Assembly: GCF_900167155.1 (NCBI RefSeq)
Contig: NZ_FUXU01000016.1
Location: forward strand, 1-64,000
Direction of reading: 5' to 3'
Length of the DNA: 64,000 nucleotides
Source: Enterovibrio nigricans DSM 22720
Lineage (GTDB): Bacteria; Pseudomonadota; Gammaproteobacteria; Enterobacterales; Vibrionaceae
The notes under the pieces were generated by a model. It was not told the DNA's origin and did not search any database. It saw only the letters and a program-made list of their open reading frames with translations. The first letter of the stretch is position 1. The number at the start of each line of letters is the position of its first letter. A program made the position numbers and the translations under genes. This document shows positions 45,480 through 54,625 of this stretch, piece after piece.

Positions 45480-45647
45480 ATGGCTAAAGGCATTCGTGAG
45501 AAGATCCGTCTAGTATCATCTGCTGGTACAGGCCACTTCTACACTACTGACAAAAACAAGCGTAATATGCCGGGCAAATTTGAGATCAAGAAATTTGATC
45601 CAGTTGTTCGTCAACACGTTTTGTACAAAGAAGCAAAAATCAAGTAA
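45480..45647 (+). CDS. rpmG: 50S ribosomal protein L33
   Basis: 55 aa, from [14 protein letters not shown] to [12 protein letters not shown], nearly identical to E. coli L33. It lacks the CxxC pairs of zinc-binding paralogues (C-minus form), so it does not need zinc. AGAGGA precedes the start. Confidence 0.97.
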   Translation: MAKGIREKIRLVSSAGTGHFYTTDKNKRNMPGKFEIKKFDPVVRQHVLYKEAKIK

Positions 45648-45670
45648 TTGGTTTTTCACTTCTTATAAAG

Positions 45671-45695
45671 AACCCGGCTTTGGCTGGGTTTTTTT
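45671..45695 (+). terminator. Intrinsic terminator after rpmG
   Basis: AACCCGGC-TTTG-GCTGGGTT (one G-T pair) and a T run, 24 nt after the rpmG stop. Confidence 0.85.
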
Positions 45696-45723
45696 ATACC
45701 TAAAATTCGTGGATACGGTATAA
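45694..45723. repeat. Short TTATACC/GGTATAA inverted repeat
   Basis: Arms TTATACC (45694-45700) and GGTATAA (45717-45723), 16-nt spacer, between rpmG and the next gene. Ends resemble the intergenic repeats at 29559 and 38360. Confidence 0.4.
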
Positions 45724-45812
45724 AACACCAAATCTAGGAAATATCGAAAAGCTATAAATCAGCGACTTCCGGATATAAACTGAACGTATTGTTACTGTTT
45801 TGGGGCTCAAAG

Positions 45813-46319
45813 ATGGCACTACCTTCCCGTCGCGCGTTTAACAACTTCCTTATCATTGGTATTTTGGTGTTCATTGCCCTGATAAATCTGCCTACGTATC
45901 TACGTAGCAAAGTGGCGGAGTTTGATGCCGCGCAACAGTCCCAGCAAGTCGTCCCTGATGGTGTGATCGCTCTGATGCCTCACGATTTATCAGTGAAAGC
46001 GCTTCAATTCCCCGATTTTACGCTAACGAAAGGCTCCCCGTGGCAAACCGACATTGCTTTAAACATTTCTCCCACTGAATTGGCGGGTCGTTGGATGAAC
46101 TTATCGGGCACAGAAATCGATAAAGCAATGTATGACAAACTTAAACCCAGCTTGCTGTCGCCGTCTACGCTGGTTGTCGATTTAGGACAAGACGTTGAGC
46201 CACTGAGACTGACCTATTTCCAACTCCCCCAGTTTTGGTTGATTCAAAATGCGGAAAATCGTTGGCTTGCAGTATCTGTTGAGCCACACTACTTGTTCCC
46301 ATTCGCGAATCAGAATTGA
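45813..46319 (+). CDS. Hypothetical membrane-anchored protein upstream of mutM
   Basis: 168 aa from ATG 45813; an in-frame TTG at 45789 would add eight residues. One N-terminal membrane helix ([16 protein letters not shown], about 11-26) is followed by a periplasmic domain of about 140 residues rich in [21 protein letters not shown] and FQLPQFWLI-type strands. No family recognised. It lies 4 nt before mutM and is probably co-transcribed with it, but nothing in it suggests DNA repair. Confidence 0.7.
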   Translation: MALPSRRAFNNFLIIGILVFIALINLPTYLRSKVAEFDAAQQSQQVVPDGVIALMPHDLSVKALQFPDFTLTKGSPWQTDIALNISPTELAGRWMNLSGTEIDKAMYDKLKPSLLSPSTLVVDLGQDVEPLRLTYFQLPQFWLIQNAENRWLAVSVEPHYLFPFANQN

Positions 46320-46323
46320 TCCC

Positions 46324-47133
46324 ATGCCAGAATTACCGGAAGTTGAAGTCAGCCGTATGGGGATTAAACCGCATGCGGAAGGACAAGTAGTCTCGAAGTT
46401 AGACATCAGGCAGCCACAATTGCGATGGCGCATTCCTGATGCACTTTACGATATAGAAGGGCAGGTGATTCGTGCGGTAAAACGCAGGGCGAAATACCTG
46501 ATACTCGAAACTGACATTGGCTATGCGCTGGTCCACCTTGGCATGTCGGGCAGTTTACGAGTGTTGCCCGTGGGGTCGCCACCAGGCAAGCATGATCATG
46601 TGGATCTGCATTTGGCCACTGGCGTGATGATCCGATATAACGATCCGAGGCGTTTTGGTGCTTGGTTGTGGCAACCGAATGATAGTGATCATCCTGCACT
46701 GGAAAAATTAGGTCCTGAGCCTTTGACTGACGATTTCACTGGTGATCTCCTGTTTGACAGAAGCCGTGGTAAACGAACTGCTATCAAACAATTCATTATG
46801 GATAATGCTGTGGTAGTGGGGGTCGGAAATATCTACGCCAGTGAATCTCTATTTATGTCGCGTATCCATCCGAAAAGACAGGCGGGACAGCTAACACTAG
46901 ATGAAGCCAATGTGCTGGTGGCAGACATTAAAGACGTGCTTGCGACCGCCATCAAACAAGGTGGTACCACGCTAAAGGATTTCACCCAAACAGATGGCAA
47001 ACCGGGGTATTTTGCTCAAGAACTTCTGGTTTATGGAAAGCAGGGACAGCCTTGCTCTGTATGCAGTACTGAGATTGAGAGTGCTAAAATCGGGCAACGA
47101 AATACGTTTTTTTGTTCAAACTGCCAAAAATAA
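46324..47133 (+). CDS. mutM: Formamidopyrimidine-DNA glycosylase MutM (Fpg)
   Basis: Removes 8-oxoguanine and formamidopyrimidines from DNA, with AP lyase activity. 269 aa from ATG 46324; the mature N-terminus PELPEVEV supplies catalytic Pro1 and Glu2. Helix-two-turn-helix [14 protein letters not shown] and a C-terminal zinc finger with two CxxC pairs (CSVC, CSNC). An extended frame upstream overlaps the previous gene and is not used. Confidence 0.97.
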   Translation: MPELPEVEVSRMGIKPHAEGQVVSKLDIRQPQLRWRIPDALYDIEGQVIRAVKRRAKYLILETDIGYALVHLGMSGSLRVLPVGSPPGKHDHVDLHLATGVMIRYNDPRRFGAWLWQPNDSDHPALEKLGPEPLTDDFTGDLLFDRSRGKRTAIKQFIMDNAVVVGVGNIYASESLFMSRIHPKRQAGQLTLDEANVLVADIKDVLATAIKQGGTTLKDFTQTDGKPGYFAQELLVYGKQGQPCSVCSTEIESAKIGQRNTFFCSNCQK

Positions 47134-47161
47134 AAAAAGCCTGCGAATGCGGGCTTTTTTA
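47133..47161. terminator. Bidirectional terminator between mutM and coaD
   Basis: AAAAAAGCCTGC-GAAT-GCGGGCTTTTTT (one G-T pair), overlapping the last base of mutM, between convergent genes. Confidence 0.85.
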
Positions 47162-47176
47162 TAACGCTATATTGGC

Positions 47177-47731
<555 letters not shown>

Positions 47732-47865
47732 CTATTCTTACTGTTGGATACATTGAAAAAAGCTACCCATCTGACATTTATTCTTCTGAGTCCCTAGTCA
47801 GAGGCTTAGCACTTGTATCATCATCCGGTATGATCGGCATCAAGAACCGTAAACGGGTACACAGA

Positions 47866-48903
47866 ATGAAAAAAATCCTTGTCATTAGAAACGACAAAAT
47901 TGGCGACTTTATGCTGGCATGGCCGGCATTTGCTATGTTGAAACAATCCATGCCGGAGGCTGAGATCACCGCGTTGGTGCCGTCTTATACGAAAGCATTG
48001 GCAGGGCTTTGTCCGTCTATTGATAAGGTGTTGGTAGATTGTGGAAAAGATGCGGGTAGTCTGGGGAAAAAGGCGTTGATCCAAACGATCAAGGCGGCGC
48101 AGTTTGATGCCTCGATCTGCCTTTTCTCTGACAGCTATAACGCCAAGCTGGTATGGCGATCATCGATTCCGTTCCGACTGGCTCCGGCCACCAAAATTTC
48201 CCAGTTTCTGTATAACTGCCGAGTGAAGCAGCGTCGCTCACAATCAGCCAAGCCAGAATTTGAATACAATCTGGACTTAGTGCGGGTGTTCTTGGAAAAG
48301 TTTGCAACGTCAGTTTCAGAGCCCTGCGCCCCTTATTTGGTGTTCAGTGAGGATGATTTGTCGACGCAAAAATCCAAATTGGTACAGGCATTGTCCCTGC
48401 GTTCTGATTTGCCATGGCTGTATGTCCATGCGGGCAGCGGCGGTTCGGCGAATAACCTTTCATTGGCTCAATATGCAGACTTGGTGTCGGGCATCGTTGC
48501 AGAAAATGCGATGGAAGTGGTGTTGACTGCTGGACCGGGTGAGGAGGTAAAAGCGGCAGAACTTCAGACTCTATTGGGTAAGAAGCATGTCTCTTCCGTG
48601 GTTTATGACAAAAATGACGGTTTGCAGGATTTTACTCGTTCTATTGCGTGTGCGGATGCGTTTATCGCGGGTTCGACAGGGCCGCTGCATATCGCGGCAA
48701 CGGTGGATGTCCCGACCGTGGGGTTTTTCCCAGCAAAACGCAGTGCAACACCGCTTCGCTGGCAGCCGATTAACAGTGAAGGCAAGCACCTTGCCTTTGC
48801 CCCACCTAAGGACAAAGACAAGGACGTGGCGGCAGACATGTCGAAGATAAATATCGACGCCATTTTGCCGGACGTGAATGCGTTTTTAGCACGTGTTGTT
48901 TAG
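47866..48903 (+). CDS. GT9 family glycosyltransferase (heptosyltransferase-like)
   Basis: 345 aa from ATG 47866. GT-B fold of ADP-heptose:LPS heptosyltransferases: N-terminal ILVIRNDKIGDFMLAWPAF, with the catalytic Asp in GDF, and C-terminal nucleotide-sugar site AGSTGPLHIAATVDVPTVGFF. Acts on LPS inner core on the cytoplasmic face; the exact acceptor cannot be deduced. It is the only plus-strand gene in this part besides kdkA. 54 open codons upstream overlap the coaD start and are not family-like. Confidence 0.88.
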   Translation: MKKILVIRNDKIGDFMLAWPAFAMLKQSMPEAEITALVPSYTKALAGLCPSIDKVLVDCGKDAGSLGKKALIQTIKAAQFDASICLFSDSYNAKLVWRSSIPFRLAPATKISQFLYNCRVKQRRSQSAKPEFEYNLDLVRVFLEKFATSVSEPCAPYLVFSEDDLSTQKSKLVQALSLRSDLPWLYVHAGSGGSANNLSLAQYADLVSGIVAENAMEVVLTAGPGEEVKAAELQTLLGKKHVSSVVYDKNDGLQDFTRSIACADAFIAGSTGPLHIAATVDVPTVGFFPAKRSATPLRWQPINSEGKHLAFAPPKDKDKDVAADMSKINIDAILPDVNAFLARVV

Positions 48904-48921
48904 TCGAGTAATGAGACTAAA

Positions 48922-49707
48922 CTAGTCTTTCATTGCGCGGCTGTCGTTATCACGAATCCAAAGATCAGCGTATTTCACAAAGGTGGAGTGCGCTGATAAT
49001 ACCGCAATTAAAAAGCCTTGTTTACCATCGAGGAAGCCGCGCTTTAATATGTACATCTTCAAAAAGCAGCCCAGAGCGTGGGTGATCCCTTGGCTGATGC
49101 TGCTTTTCTTTCCTCGTGCCTGACGTCCATCCGCCCATGATTTGGCATAAAACGCTGATTTCACCAGATACTGATGAAGGTCCCGGTAGGAGTAGTGCAA
49201 CATGTCCCCGTTGAGCGTCTGTTTTTTCACGCCGTTAGGTTCAATGATTTTTTCATGCACCAGCGCATCATTATATCCAGTCAGCTCACGCGGGTAGAGA
49301 CGCACAATTTTGTCATACCAGCCCGAGTGCTTGAGGAAGCGACCGAATACCCAAGTGGTGCGGCGTAAGATGAACAAAGTGTCTTTCGGTGGATTTTGAA
49401 GCACTTCAATAATACTGCTTTTCAGCGCGTCAGTGATCACTTCGTCAGCATCAATGGCCAGCACCCAGTCTTTGGTTGCAAGGCTCTGAGCTAGCTGCTT
49501 TTGTTTCCCAAAGCCTGGCCATGTTGCGTTCACATGCACTTTTGCGCCAGACGCCTTGGCGATGGCTATTGTGTTGTCTGTGCTGCCTGAGTCCACCACC
49601 ACAATTTCGTCAACCCAATCCAGCGAGGCCAAGCACTCTGGCAAGATCTGCTCTTCGTTCTTGGTGATGATGATGGCGCTAATCGTCGCACGCGGTGACT
49701 GACTCAT
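48922..49707 (-). CDS. waaE: GT2 family glycosyltransferase, WaaE/KdtX type
   Basis: 261 aa GT-A fold. ISAIIITKNEEQILPECLASLDWVDEIVVVDSGSTDNT and the DxD-like AIDADEVI are the hallmarks of WaaE (KdtX), a beta-1,4-glucosyltransferase acting on heptose I of the inner core; coupling to coaD and kdtA genes is typical. ATGA overlap with the OpsX-like gene suggests translation coupling. Sugar specificity is inferred from family. Confidence 0.85.
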   Translation of the reverse strand: MSQSPRATISAIIITKNEEQILPECLASLDWVDEIVVVDSGSTDNTIAIAKASGAKVHVNATWPGFGKQKQLAQSLATKDWVLAIDADEVITDALKSSIIEVLQNPPKDTLFILRRTTWVFGRFLKHSGWYDKIVRLYPRELTGYNDALVHEKIIEPNGVKKQTLNGDMLHYSYRDLHQYLVKSAFYAKSWADGRQARGKKSSISQGITHALGCFLKMYILKRGFLDGKQGFLIAVLSAHSTFVKYADLWIRDNDSRAMKD

Positions 49708-50759
49708 TGGAGTTCCTCTTTTTCGGTGACTTCATCGAATCGCGCGATCACTGACTCGGTTGTAATGCGTTGCATGGCATGTTCGTCTTTTACACGGGTA
49801 CGCCATGATACCTGCTCCACAGTTTTTCCAGTTTCAGCCTCTATGGCGTCGGCATAAGCACTGACCACATAGTGTCGCCAGTTATAAGGGCCAGTTCGAG
49901 CTGGGTTGTGGTGCGCGTAGAGACCAATCACCGGTGTGTTGACGGCATTGGCTAAATGCGCAGGGCCGCTGTCCGGGGCCAATACCAACGCCACTTCTTT
50001 TTCCAATGCCAGCAATTGCAGTAGGGTGGTTTTGCCAATCAGATTTTTCACCTGACGTGAAATTTGGTTTTCGATGGCATGACCTAAATCGATTTCGATT
50101 TGCCCTGGCCCACCCACCAAAATGATATCAAAACCTTTGTCGATGGCGTGCTCAATGACAGCGGCATACCCTTCAGCCGTCCAGTTTTTAAACGCCTTGC
50201 TGGCGGCGGGCGCCACGATAAGCGTTGGTTGGTCGCCCAGTTGTGCTTTTGCCCACACGGTGTCTTCCTCGCGAAGAGGCAATGTCCACGTGGGTTTTTG
50301 TTGCGTCAAACCCAGTGTTTCCGTGAAGGCCATAAAGCCATCCAATACATGCAATGATTGGGGCGATGGCACTTTCACGTTGGTGAAGTATTGTTGTAAA
50401 TCACTGACGCGCGTCTTATCAAACCCGAGTTTGTACTTGGCCTTTATACCCAATGACAACAGGCTGGCACGAATGGCGGTCTGCATATGAAGCAAGGCAT
50501 CGAAGCGTTTTCCATTGAGGGCTTTCCACACCGCTTGCATACCTTTAAATCCCGCTTTCTTATCGAAGGGGATGACGGTGATAGTTGGCAATAATGGTGT
50601 TAATAGCGCAGCCTCAGCCTTACCTGCAATCCAGGTAATATCGGTTTCTGGCCATTGTGTCTGGATTGCCTGAATGGCTGCTATCGCATTGCACACATCG
50701 CCAATAGCGGAAAGGCGAAGGACGCAAATGGATTGAGGTGGTGTGGAAAATAGGGCCAT
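49704..50759 (-). CDS. opsX: OpsX-like lipopolysaccharide heptosyltransferase I (GT9)
   Basis: 351 aa. N-terminal SICVLRLSAIGDVCNAIAAIQAIQ and C-terminal LVLAPDSGPAHLANAVNTPVIGLYAHHNPARTGPY are heptosyltransferase motifs. It is closer to Haemophilus OpsX than to E. coli WaaC; OpsX adds the first heptose to a single phosphorylated Kdo. The neighbouring kdkA, divergent by 99 nt, supplies that phosphate. Exact orthology is from memory of the family. Confidence 0.8.
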   Translation of the reverse strand: MALFSTPPQSICVLRLSAIGDVCNAIAAIQAIQTQWPETDITWIAGKAEAALLTPLLPTITVIPFDKKAGFKGMQAVWKALNGKRFDALLHMQTAIRASLLSLGIKAKYKLGFDKTRVSDLQQYFTNVKVPSPQSLHVLDGFMAFTETLGLTQQKPTWTLPLREEDTVWAKAQLGDQPTLIVAPAASKAFKNWTAEGYAAVIEHAIDKGFDIILVGGPGQIEIDLGHAIENQISRQVKNLIGKTTLLQLLALEKEVALVLAPDSGPAHLANAVNTPVIGLYAHHNPARTGPYNWRHYVVSAYADAIEAETGKTVEQVSWRTRVKDEHAMQRITTESVIARFDEVTEKEELQ

Positions 50760-50858
50760 GATGCTGCTTTTGTGATTATCTTGGCTGAAATTATGCAGTT
50801 GCCGATCAGCAATGTAAAATGCAACGATCTTTCAGAACAAATTTCTGAGAGGATTTGA

Positions 50859-51578
50859 ATGCAAAAAGGAGCACGCGTGGAGCGATTGGCTGATAACAAT
50901 ATCCGAATTTGGTTTGATGAAACGCTGTTAAAAGAAGATGCATCACGCTGTTTTGATGTGGAATTCTGGCAGCAAAAAGACGCGATATTGGGGTCTGCAA
51001 CCGGACGTGGCACCACGTGGTTTGTGCAAACTGAAACTTTGCCCGCTGCGTTGCGCCACTACCGTCGCGGTGGGCTATTTGGCAAGCTAGTGGCTGACAG
51101 CTATTGGTTCTCGGGATGGGAAAATACCCGTTCAGCCCAAGAGTTCAATTTGTTGCATTACTTGATAGAACAAGGCATTTCTGTTCCTCGCCCTATAGCG
51201 GCGAGAGCTGTCCGTGATGGTTTGACATACCGTGCTGATCTTTTGGTCGAGAAAGTCGATGGCGCGAAAGATTTGGTTGATATCCTGACCCAATCATCTC
51301 TGTCTGCCGAAAAGTATCGTGAAATCGGTGTTTTGGTGAGAAAGCTTCACGATACGGGTGTGTGTCATACCGATTTGAATATTCACAATATCTTGCTGGA
51401 TAACAACGGCACATTTTGGTTGATAGATTTCGACAAATGCGGCCGCCGCAGCGGGGATAGCTGGAAAGCAGCAAACTTGAGTCGTTTGCTGCGTTCGTTT
51501 AGAAAAGAGCAGGGTAAACGTGCCATCCAATGGCGGGAATCAGACTGGGCTGAACTTCTGAATGGCTACGACACTTAG
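50859..51578 (+). CDS. kdkA: 3-deoxy-D-manno-octulosonic acid (Kdo) kinase KdkA
   Basis: Phosphorylates O-4 of the single Kdo on lipid A using ATP. 239 aa. Eukaryotic-like kinase core: HTDLNIHNILLD (catalytic loop, Asp about residue 170) and LIDFDKCGRR (metal-binding DFD). GAGGA lies 6 nt before the ATG. Its presence implies a monofunctional WaaA. Convergent with waaA, 8 nt apart. Confidence 0.93.
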   Translation: MQKGARVERLADNNIRIWFDETLLKEDASRCFDVEFWQQKDAILGSATGRGTTWFVQTETLPAALRHYRRGGLFGKLVADSYWFSGWENTRSAQEFNLLHYLIEQGISVPRPIAARAVRDGLTYRADLLVEKVDGAKDLVDILTQSSLSAEKYREIGVLVRKLHDTGVCHTDLNIHNILLDNNGTFWLIDFDKCGRRSGDSWKAANLSRLLRSFRKEQGKRAIQWRESDWAELLNGYDT

Positions 51579-51586
51579 CGTCTGGC

Positions 51587-52849
51587 TTAATTAATCCAAG
51601 GCGCAAGGGTGGCAAGCGTCGTTGCTAATGCGCCGCGATTACGCTCGACAACGGCGAGTGCGTTGTGTCCCATCATCTCGCGTTTTTCTTTGTTTGCCAT
51701 TAAGGACATAATGTCTTCAGCTATCTCCTCGGGTGTTGCTTTTACTGAGCATGCACCGCTTTCGATAAGCTGCTCCGCAATCACCTGGAAATTAAAATAG
51801 CTTGGCCCCGTGATAAGCGGCATGCCCAGTGATGCGGGCTCTAACAGGTTATGCCCTCCCACCTTTTCACCAATCAGGCTACCCGCCATAAACGTAATAT
51901 TAGAGACGGCAAAGAGTGTCATCATCTCGCCCATGGTATCACCCAGATAGACTTGGGTGTCAGCGGTGATAGTCTCGCACAGGCATCTACGCGCCAATGA
52001 GAGTTTGCTGCTTTTGACAATCTCCGCCACGCTACTGAATCGTTCTGGATGACGGGGTACCAAGATCATCAATGCATCGGGCTGGCTTTTCAGAATGCGG
52101 TGGTGCGCATCGAGTAATATGCCATCTTCATTTGGGTGCGTGCTCGCGGCAATCCACACCGGACGAGAACCGATCTGGCTTTTTAGTTCTGTCACATCTG
52201 GGCGATGGATATCGAATACTGGCAGATCAAACTTCACGGAGCCTGATACAGAAATTTTGTCTCTATCTACACCTAGGTCAACGAAACGGCGGGCATCATC
52301 CTCGAATTGACATAAAACATGGTCAATATTACGAGAAAGTGCGTTAAATAGCGGTTGAATACGTTGGTAGCCGCGCTGGGATTTCTCCGACAGTCGCGCA
52401 TTCATGACGATGACGGGAATGCCGGCGGTATGGACAGCATGTAGCGTGTTCGGCCACAACTCGGTTTCCATAATAAGCATGATTTTAGGGTGGGTGTGCT
52501 TTAGAAAGCGATTGATGGCAAACCCGAAATCAATGGGCATGTAGCGATGTTCAATACCGTCGATTGTCGCCGCAATGGCTGCACCGGTCGCTGTCGTGGT
52601 GGTAACAAGGATGGGGAGAGCTGGATATTGCGCTTTCAACGCTGCGATAACGGGTTTTGCTGCGATAACTTCACCGACAGATACCGCATGTACCCAAATC
52701 GGTTTTTCGTGATGCTTCAAAGATGGCGTGCACCCAAAGTGCTCAACCCAGCGCTTACCGACTTTAGGTTTCCCGTCTTTGGCGCGATATAGCCCCAGCA
52801 ACAGAAAAGGGGCAGCAAGGGCAAGTAACAGGGTGTAGAGAAAACGCAC
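51587..52849 (-). CDS. waaA: Kdo transferase WaaA (KdtA)
   Basis: Transfers Kdo from CMP-Kdo to lipid IVA at the inner membrane. 420 aa GT30: N-terminal membrane anchor, WVHAVSVGEVIAAKPVI, ETELWPN (nucleotide/active-site region), FMAGSLIGEKVGGHNLLEPASLGMPLITGP. GTG start with AAGGA 6 nt upstream. Likely monofunctional given kdkA next door; number of Kdo residues added cannot be read from sequence. Confidence 0.95.
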   Translation of the reverse strand: MRFLYTLLLALAAPFLLLGLYRAKDGKPKVGKRWVEHFGCTPSLKHHEKPIWVHAVSVGEVIAAKPVIAALKAQYPALPILVTTTTATGAAIAATIDGIEHRYMPIDFGFAINRFLKHTHPKIMLIMETELWPNTLHAVHTAGIPVIVMNARLSEKSQRGYQRIQPLFNALSRNIDHVLCQFEDDARRFVDLGVDRDKISVSGSVKFDLPVFDIHRPDVTELKSQIGSRPVWIAASTHPNEDGILLDAHHRILKSQPDALMILVPRHPERFSSVAEIVKSSKLSLARRCLCETITADTQVYLGDTMGEMMTLFAVSNITFMAGSLIGEKVGGHNLLEPASLGMPLITGPSYFNFQVIAEQLIESGACSVKATPEEIAEDIMSLMANKEKREMMGHNALAVVERNRGALATTLATLAPWIN

Positions 52850-52924
52850 AACGCATCCTTTTAAAACGATTTTTGGCTAGTGTACAACAAAGGGCTAAAA
52901 CGGGAGCCATTTTCGTTTTTATGC

Positions 52925-54214
52925 TTATTGAAGAAGTCCTTCTTTTTGCAAATAAACATCCACCTGATCAGCATAATTGACCTTGTGTGAGTACTTTTCG
53001 CTATCGCAGGCCGCGATGGTATTTACCACGAGGTAAAAAGCCGTCAGCCCTATCAACAGTTTTCTAAAGCGAGAGGGATTATCTTGTCGCCATTTATCGA
53101 CGGTGACCAATATCGGGATAAGCGAAATCGGGAAGGTCATGATCAGATGCCAATACGAAAAGGTAATAGGCGAGAGCATGGCATTGATGATGATGGCCAG
53201 TACGGTGGCAGCAGCGTATAGCAAAAGCCAGTGCGAGTTATTTGGAATCACAGTGTCCCGCTTGATCATGGGTTTCACCGTTTTCCAGGCTCGCCAGTTT
53301 ATCTTGGCGGCTATCACGACGGTTACCGCGCCAACCAGATACAGTGTGGCTTGCCAAAGGTATTGGAACACCATCTGCAGCCAGCCAATGGTTGTCAACC
53401 AGTCAAACGTGGTGTCCGTGATAATGCGGTTTGAAAAGAGTGTCGAGGCATAGCGCAGCCAATAGAGGATGGCCTTTAACACCGGATAGACGTGCACCAA
53501 TCCATAACCAATATACCGATCACTTTCGCGGCTTATCGTTTCATTGTTGGCGTATTCCTGAAAGTAGGGAATAAGGGACATCAGAATGACTAAACCCGCA
53601 GCGACAACTCCCCACCAGTTTGGGTGGGACATTTTTCGATAGAGCAGGTAGCACGAGATAACGGCAAGAATCGGCCAAGAGTAGTGGAACTGCATCGCGC
53701 CGCCAATTGCCAAAACATGCAAGAAACTGAAGATGAAATCTGGCTTTTCTCTGAGCTTAAACGCCGACCAAAAATGCAACGCTGCGAAAAAGCAAAGATA
53801 GGCGGGGTTATAAATCTGACTGTCGTACAAAAGCCAAGGGTTGAGCAAGTACGCCACCATAAAGAAAAGACGTACTTGCTGACTGAACACCTGCTTGATG
53901 ACGGCGTCCAGCATCAGGTAGGACAGCACACGTAAACCAATCAACAGCAACATGGGGGCCCATGGGTTATCCCATAGCAAAAGTGGTCCGCCAACAATCC
54001 ATGCGGACAAGGAGCCGGGCACATTACCGACAGCACTCGCTGCATTGCCATAGGCCAGCCAGATATCTTGGTATGCCCCTAGGTAGCCTTTGAGCAACAT
54101 TTGCTCCTGATCGCCTGTCATGATTTGGTAGTTGGCGTAAAGGATGGCTAACAGCAAGCCAAGGGTTACCCCTGTTTTTTGAAGTAAAGAAAAATGACGA
54201 TCGATAAAAGGCAT
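52925..54214 (-). CDS. Polytopic membrane protein, putative GT-C glycosyltransferase (GtrC-like)
   Basis: 429 aa from ATG 54214 (an in-frame TTG at 54220 is the alternative). About ten hydrophobic helices with a large early periplasmic loop containing TGDQEQMLLKGYLGAYQD, where GT-C enzymes carry their acidic catalytic residue, and YLLNPWLLYDSQIYNPAYL, like the polyprenyl-phosphate-sugar-using mannosyl/arabinosyl transferases. Directly downstream of gtrB and gtrA, it is the natural candidate for the third member of a Gtr set, attaching a sugar to LPS in the periplasm. Family match is by pattern only. Confidence 0.65.
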   Translation of the reverse strand: MPFIDRHFSLLQKTGVTLGLLLAILYANYQIMTGDQEQMLLKGYLGAYQDIWLAYGNAASAVGNVPGSLSAWIVGGPLLLWDNPWAPMLLLIGLRVLSYLMLDAVIKQVFSQQVRLFFMVAYLLNPWLLYDSQIYNPAYLCFFAALHFWSAFKLREKPDFIFSFLHVLAIGGAMQFHYSWPILAVISCYLLYRKMSHPNWWGVVAAGLVILMSLIPYFQEYANNETISRESDRYIGYGLVHVYPVLKAILYWLRYASTLFSNRIITDTTFDWLTTIGWLQMVFQYLWQATLYLVGAVTVVIAAKINWRAWKTVKPMIKRDTVIPNNSHWLLLYAAATVLAIIINAMLSPITFSYWHLIMTFPISLIPILVTVDKWRQDNPSRFRKLLIGLTAFYLVVNTIAACDSEKYSHKVNYADQVDVYLQKEGLLQ

Positions 54215-54229
54215 AGGCAAATCCGAGAA

Positions 54230-54625
54230 TTAAGGTTTGGCGGGCTCTGAAAATGTCCAGATTTTGTGAATGATGTAGGTGACCAAGGGGATGAGGAAAA
54301 CAACGATGAGGACTCGGAGATAAGGGCTGGACCCTTGAAATATTTCGCTAATAAGCTGAGAAATGACAAGCGCGGAGAACTGTACGGTGAAAAAGCGAAA
54401 AGCATTATTGAGAGATAGATGTTGTTTGAAGACGAAGGTCGATTGCAAAAAGTAAGAAAGAAAAAACGCGCATGCGAAGCCAATCACGTTAGCAACGAAC
54501 ACGGGAGTCATGAAAAAATGGATCATCGCAAAGGCGGCAACGACATGCATTAACGTTGCCAGCCCTCCTGTTAGCGCGAAGCGAACAATCCGCACGTTGA
54601 GCAATTTATCTGACCAGCTACTCAC
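54230..54625 (-). CDS. gtrA: GtrA family membrane protein (putative lipid-linked sugar flippase)
   Basis: 131 aa with four hydrophobic helices; starts VRIVRFALTGGLATLMHVVAAF, the GtrA signature, and has IGFACAFFLSYFLQSTFVFK. Proposed in Gtr systems to flip bactoprenyl-phosphate-sugar to the periplasmic face. GTG start overlaps the gtrB stop (GTGA). Confidence 0.9.
   Translation of the reverse strand: MSSWSDKLLNVRIVRFALTGGLATLMHVVAAFAMIHFFMTPVFVANVIGFACAFFLSYFLQSTFVFKQHLSLNNAFRFFTVQFSALVISQLISEIFQGSSPYLRVLIVVFLIPLVTYIIHKIWTFSEPAKP

Noticed and set aside
48904-48921. Short inverted repeat between the GT9 and waaE genes
   Set aside because: AGACTA/TAGTCT pairing is short, AT-rich and lacks a T tract, so I do not call it a terminator.
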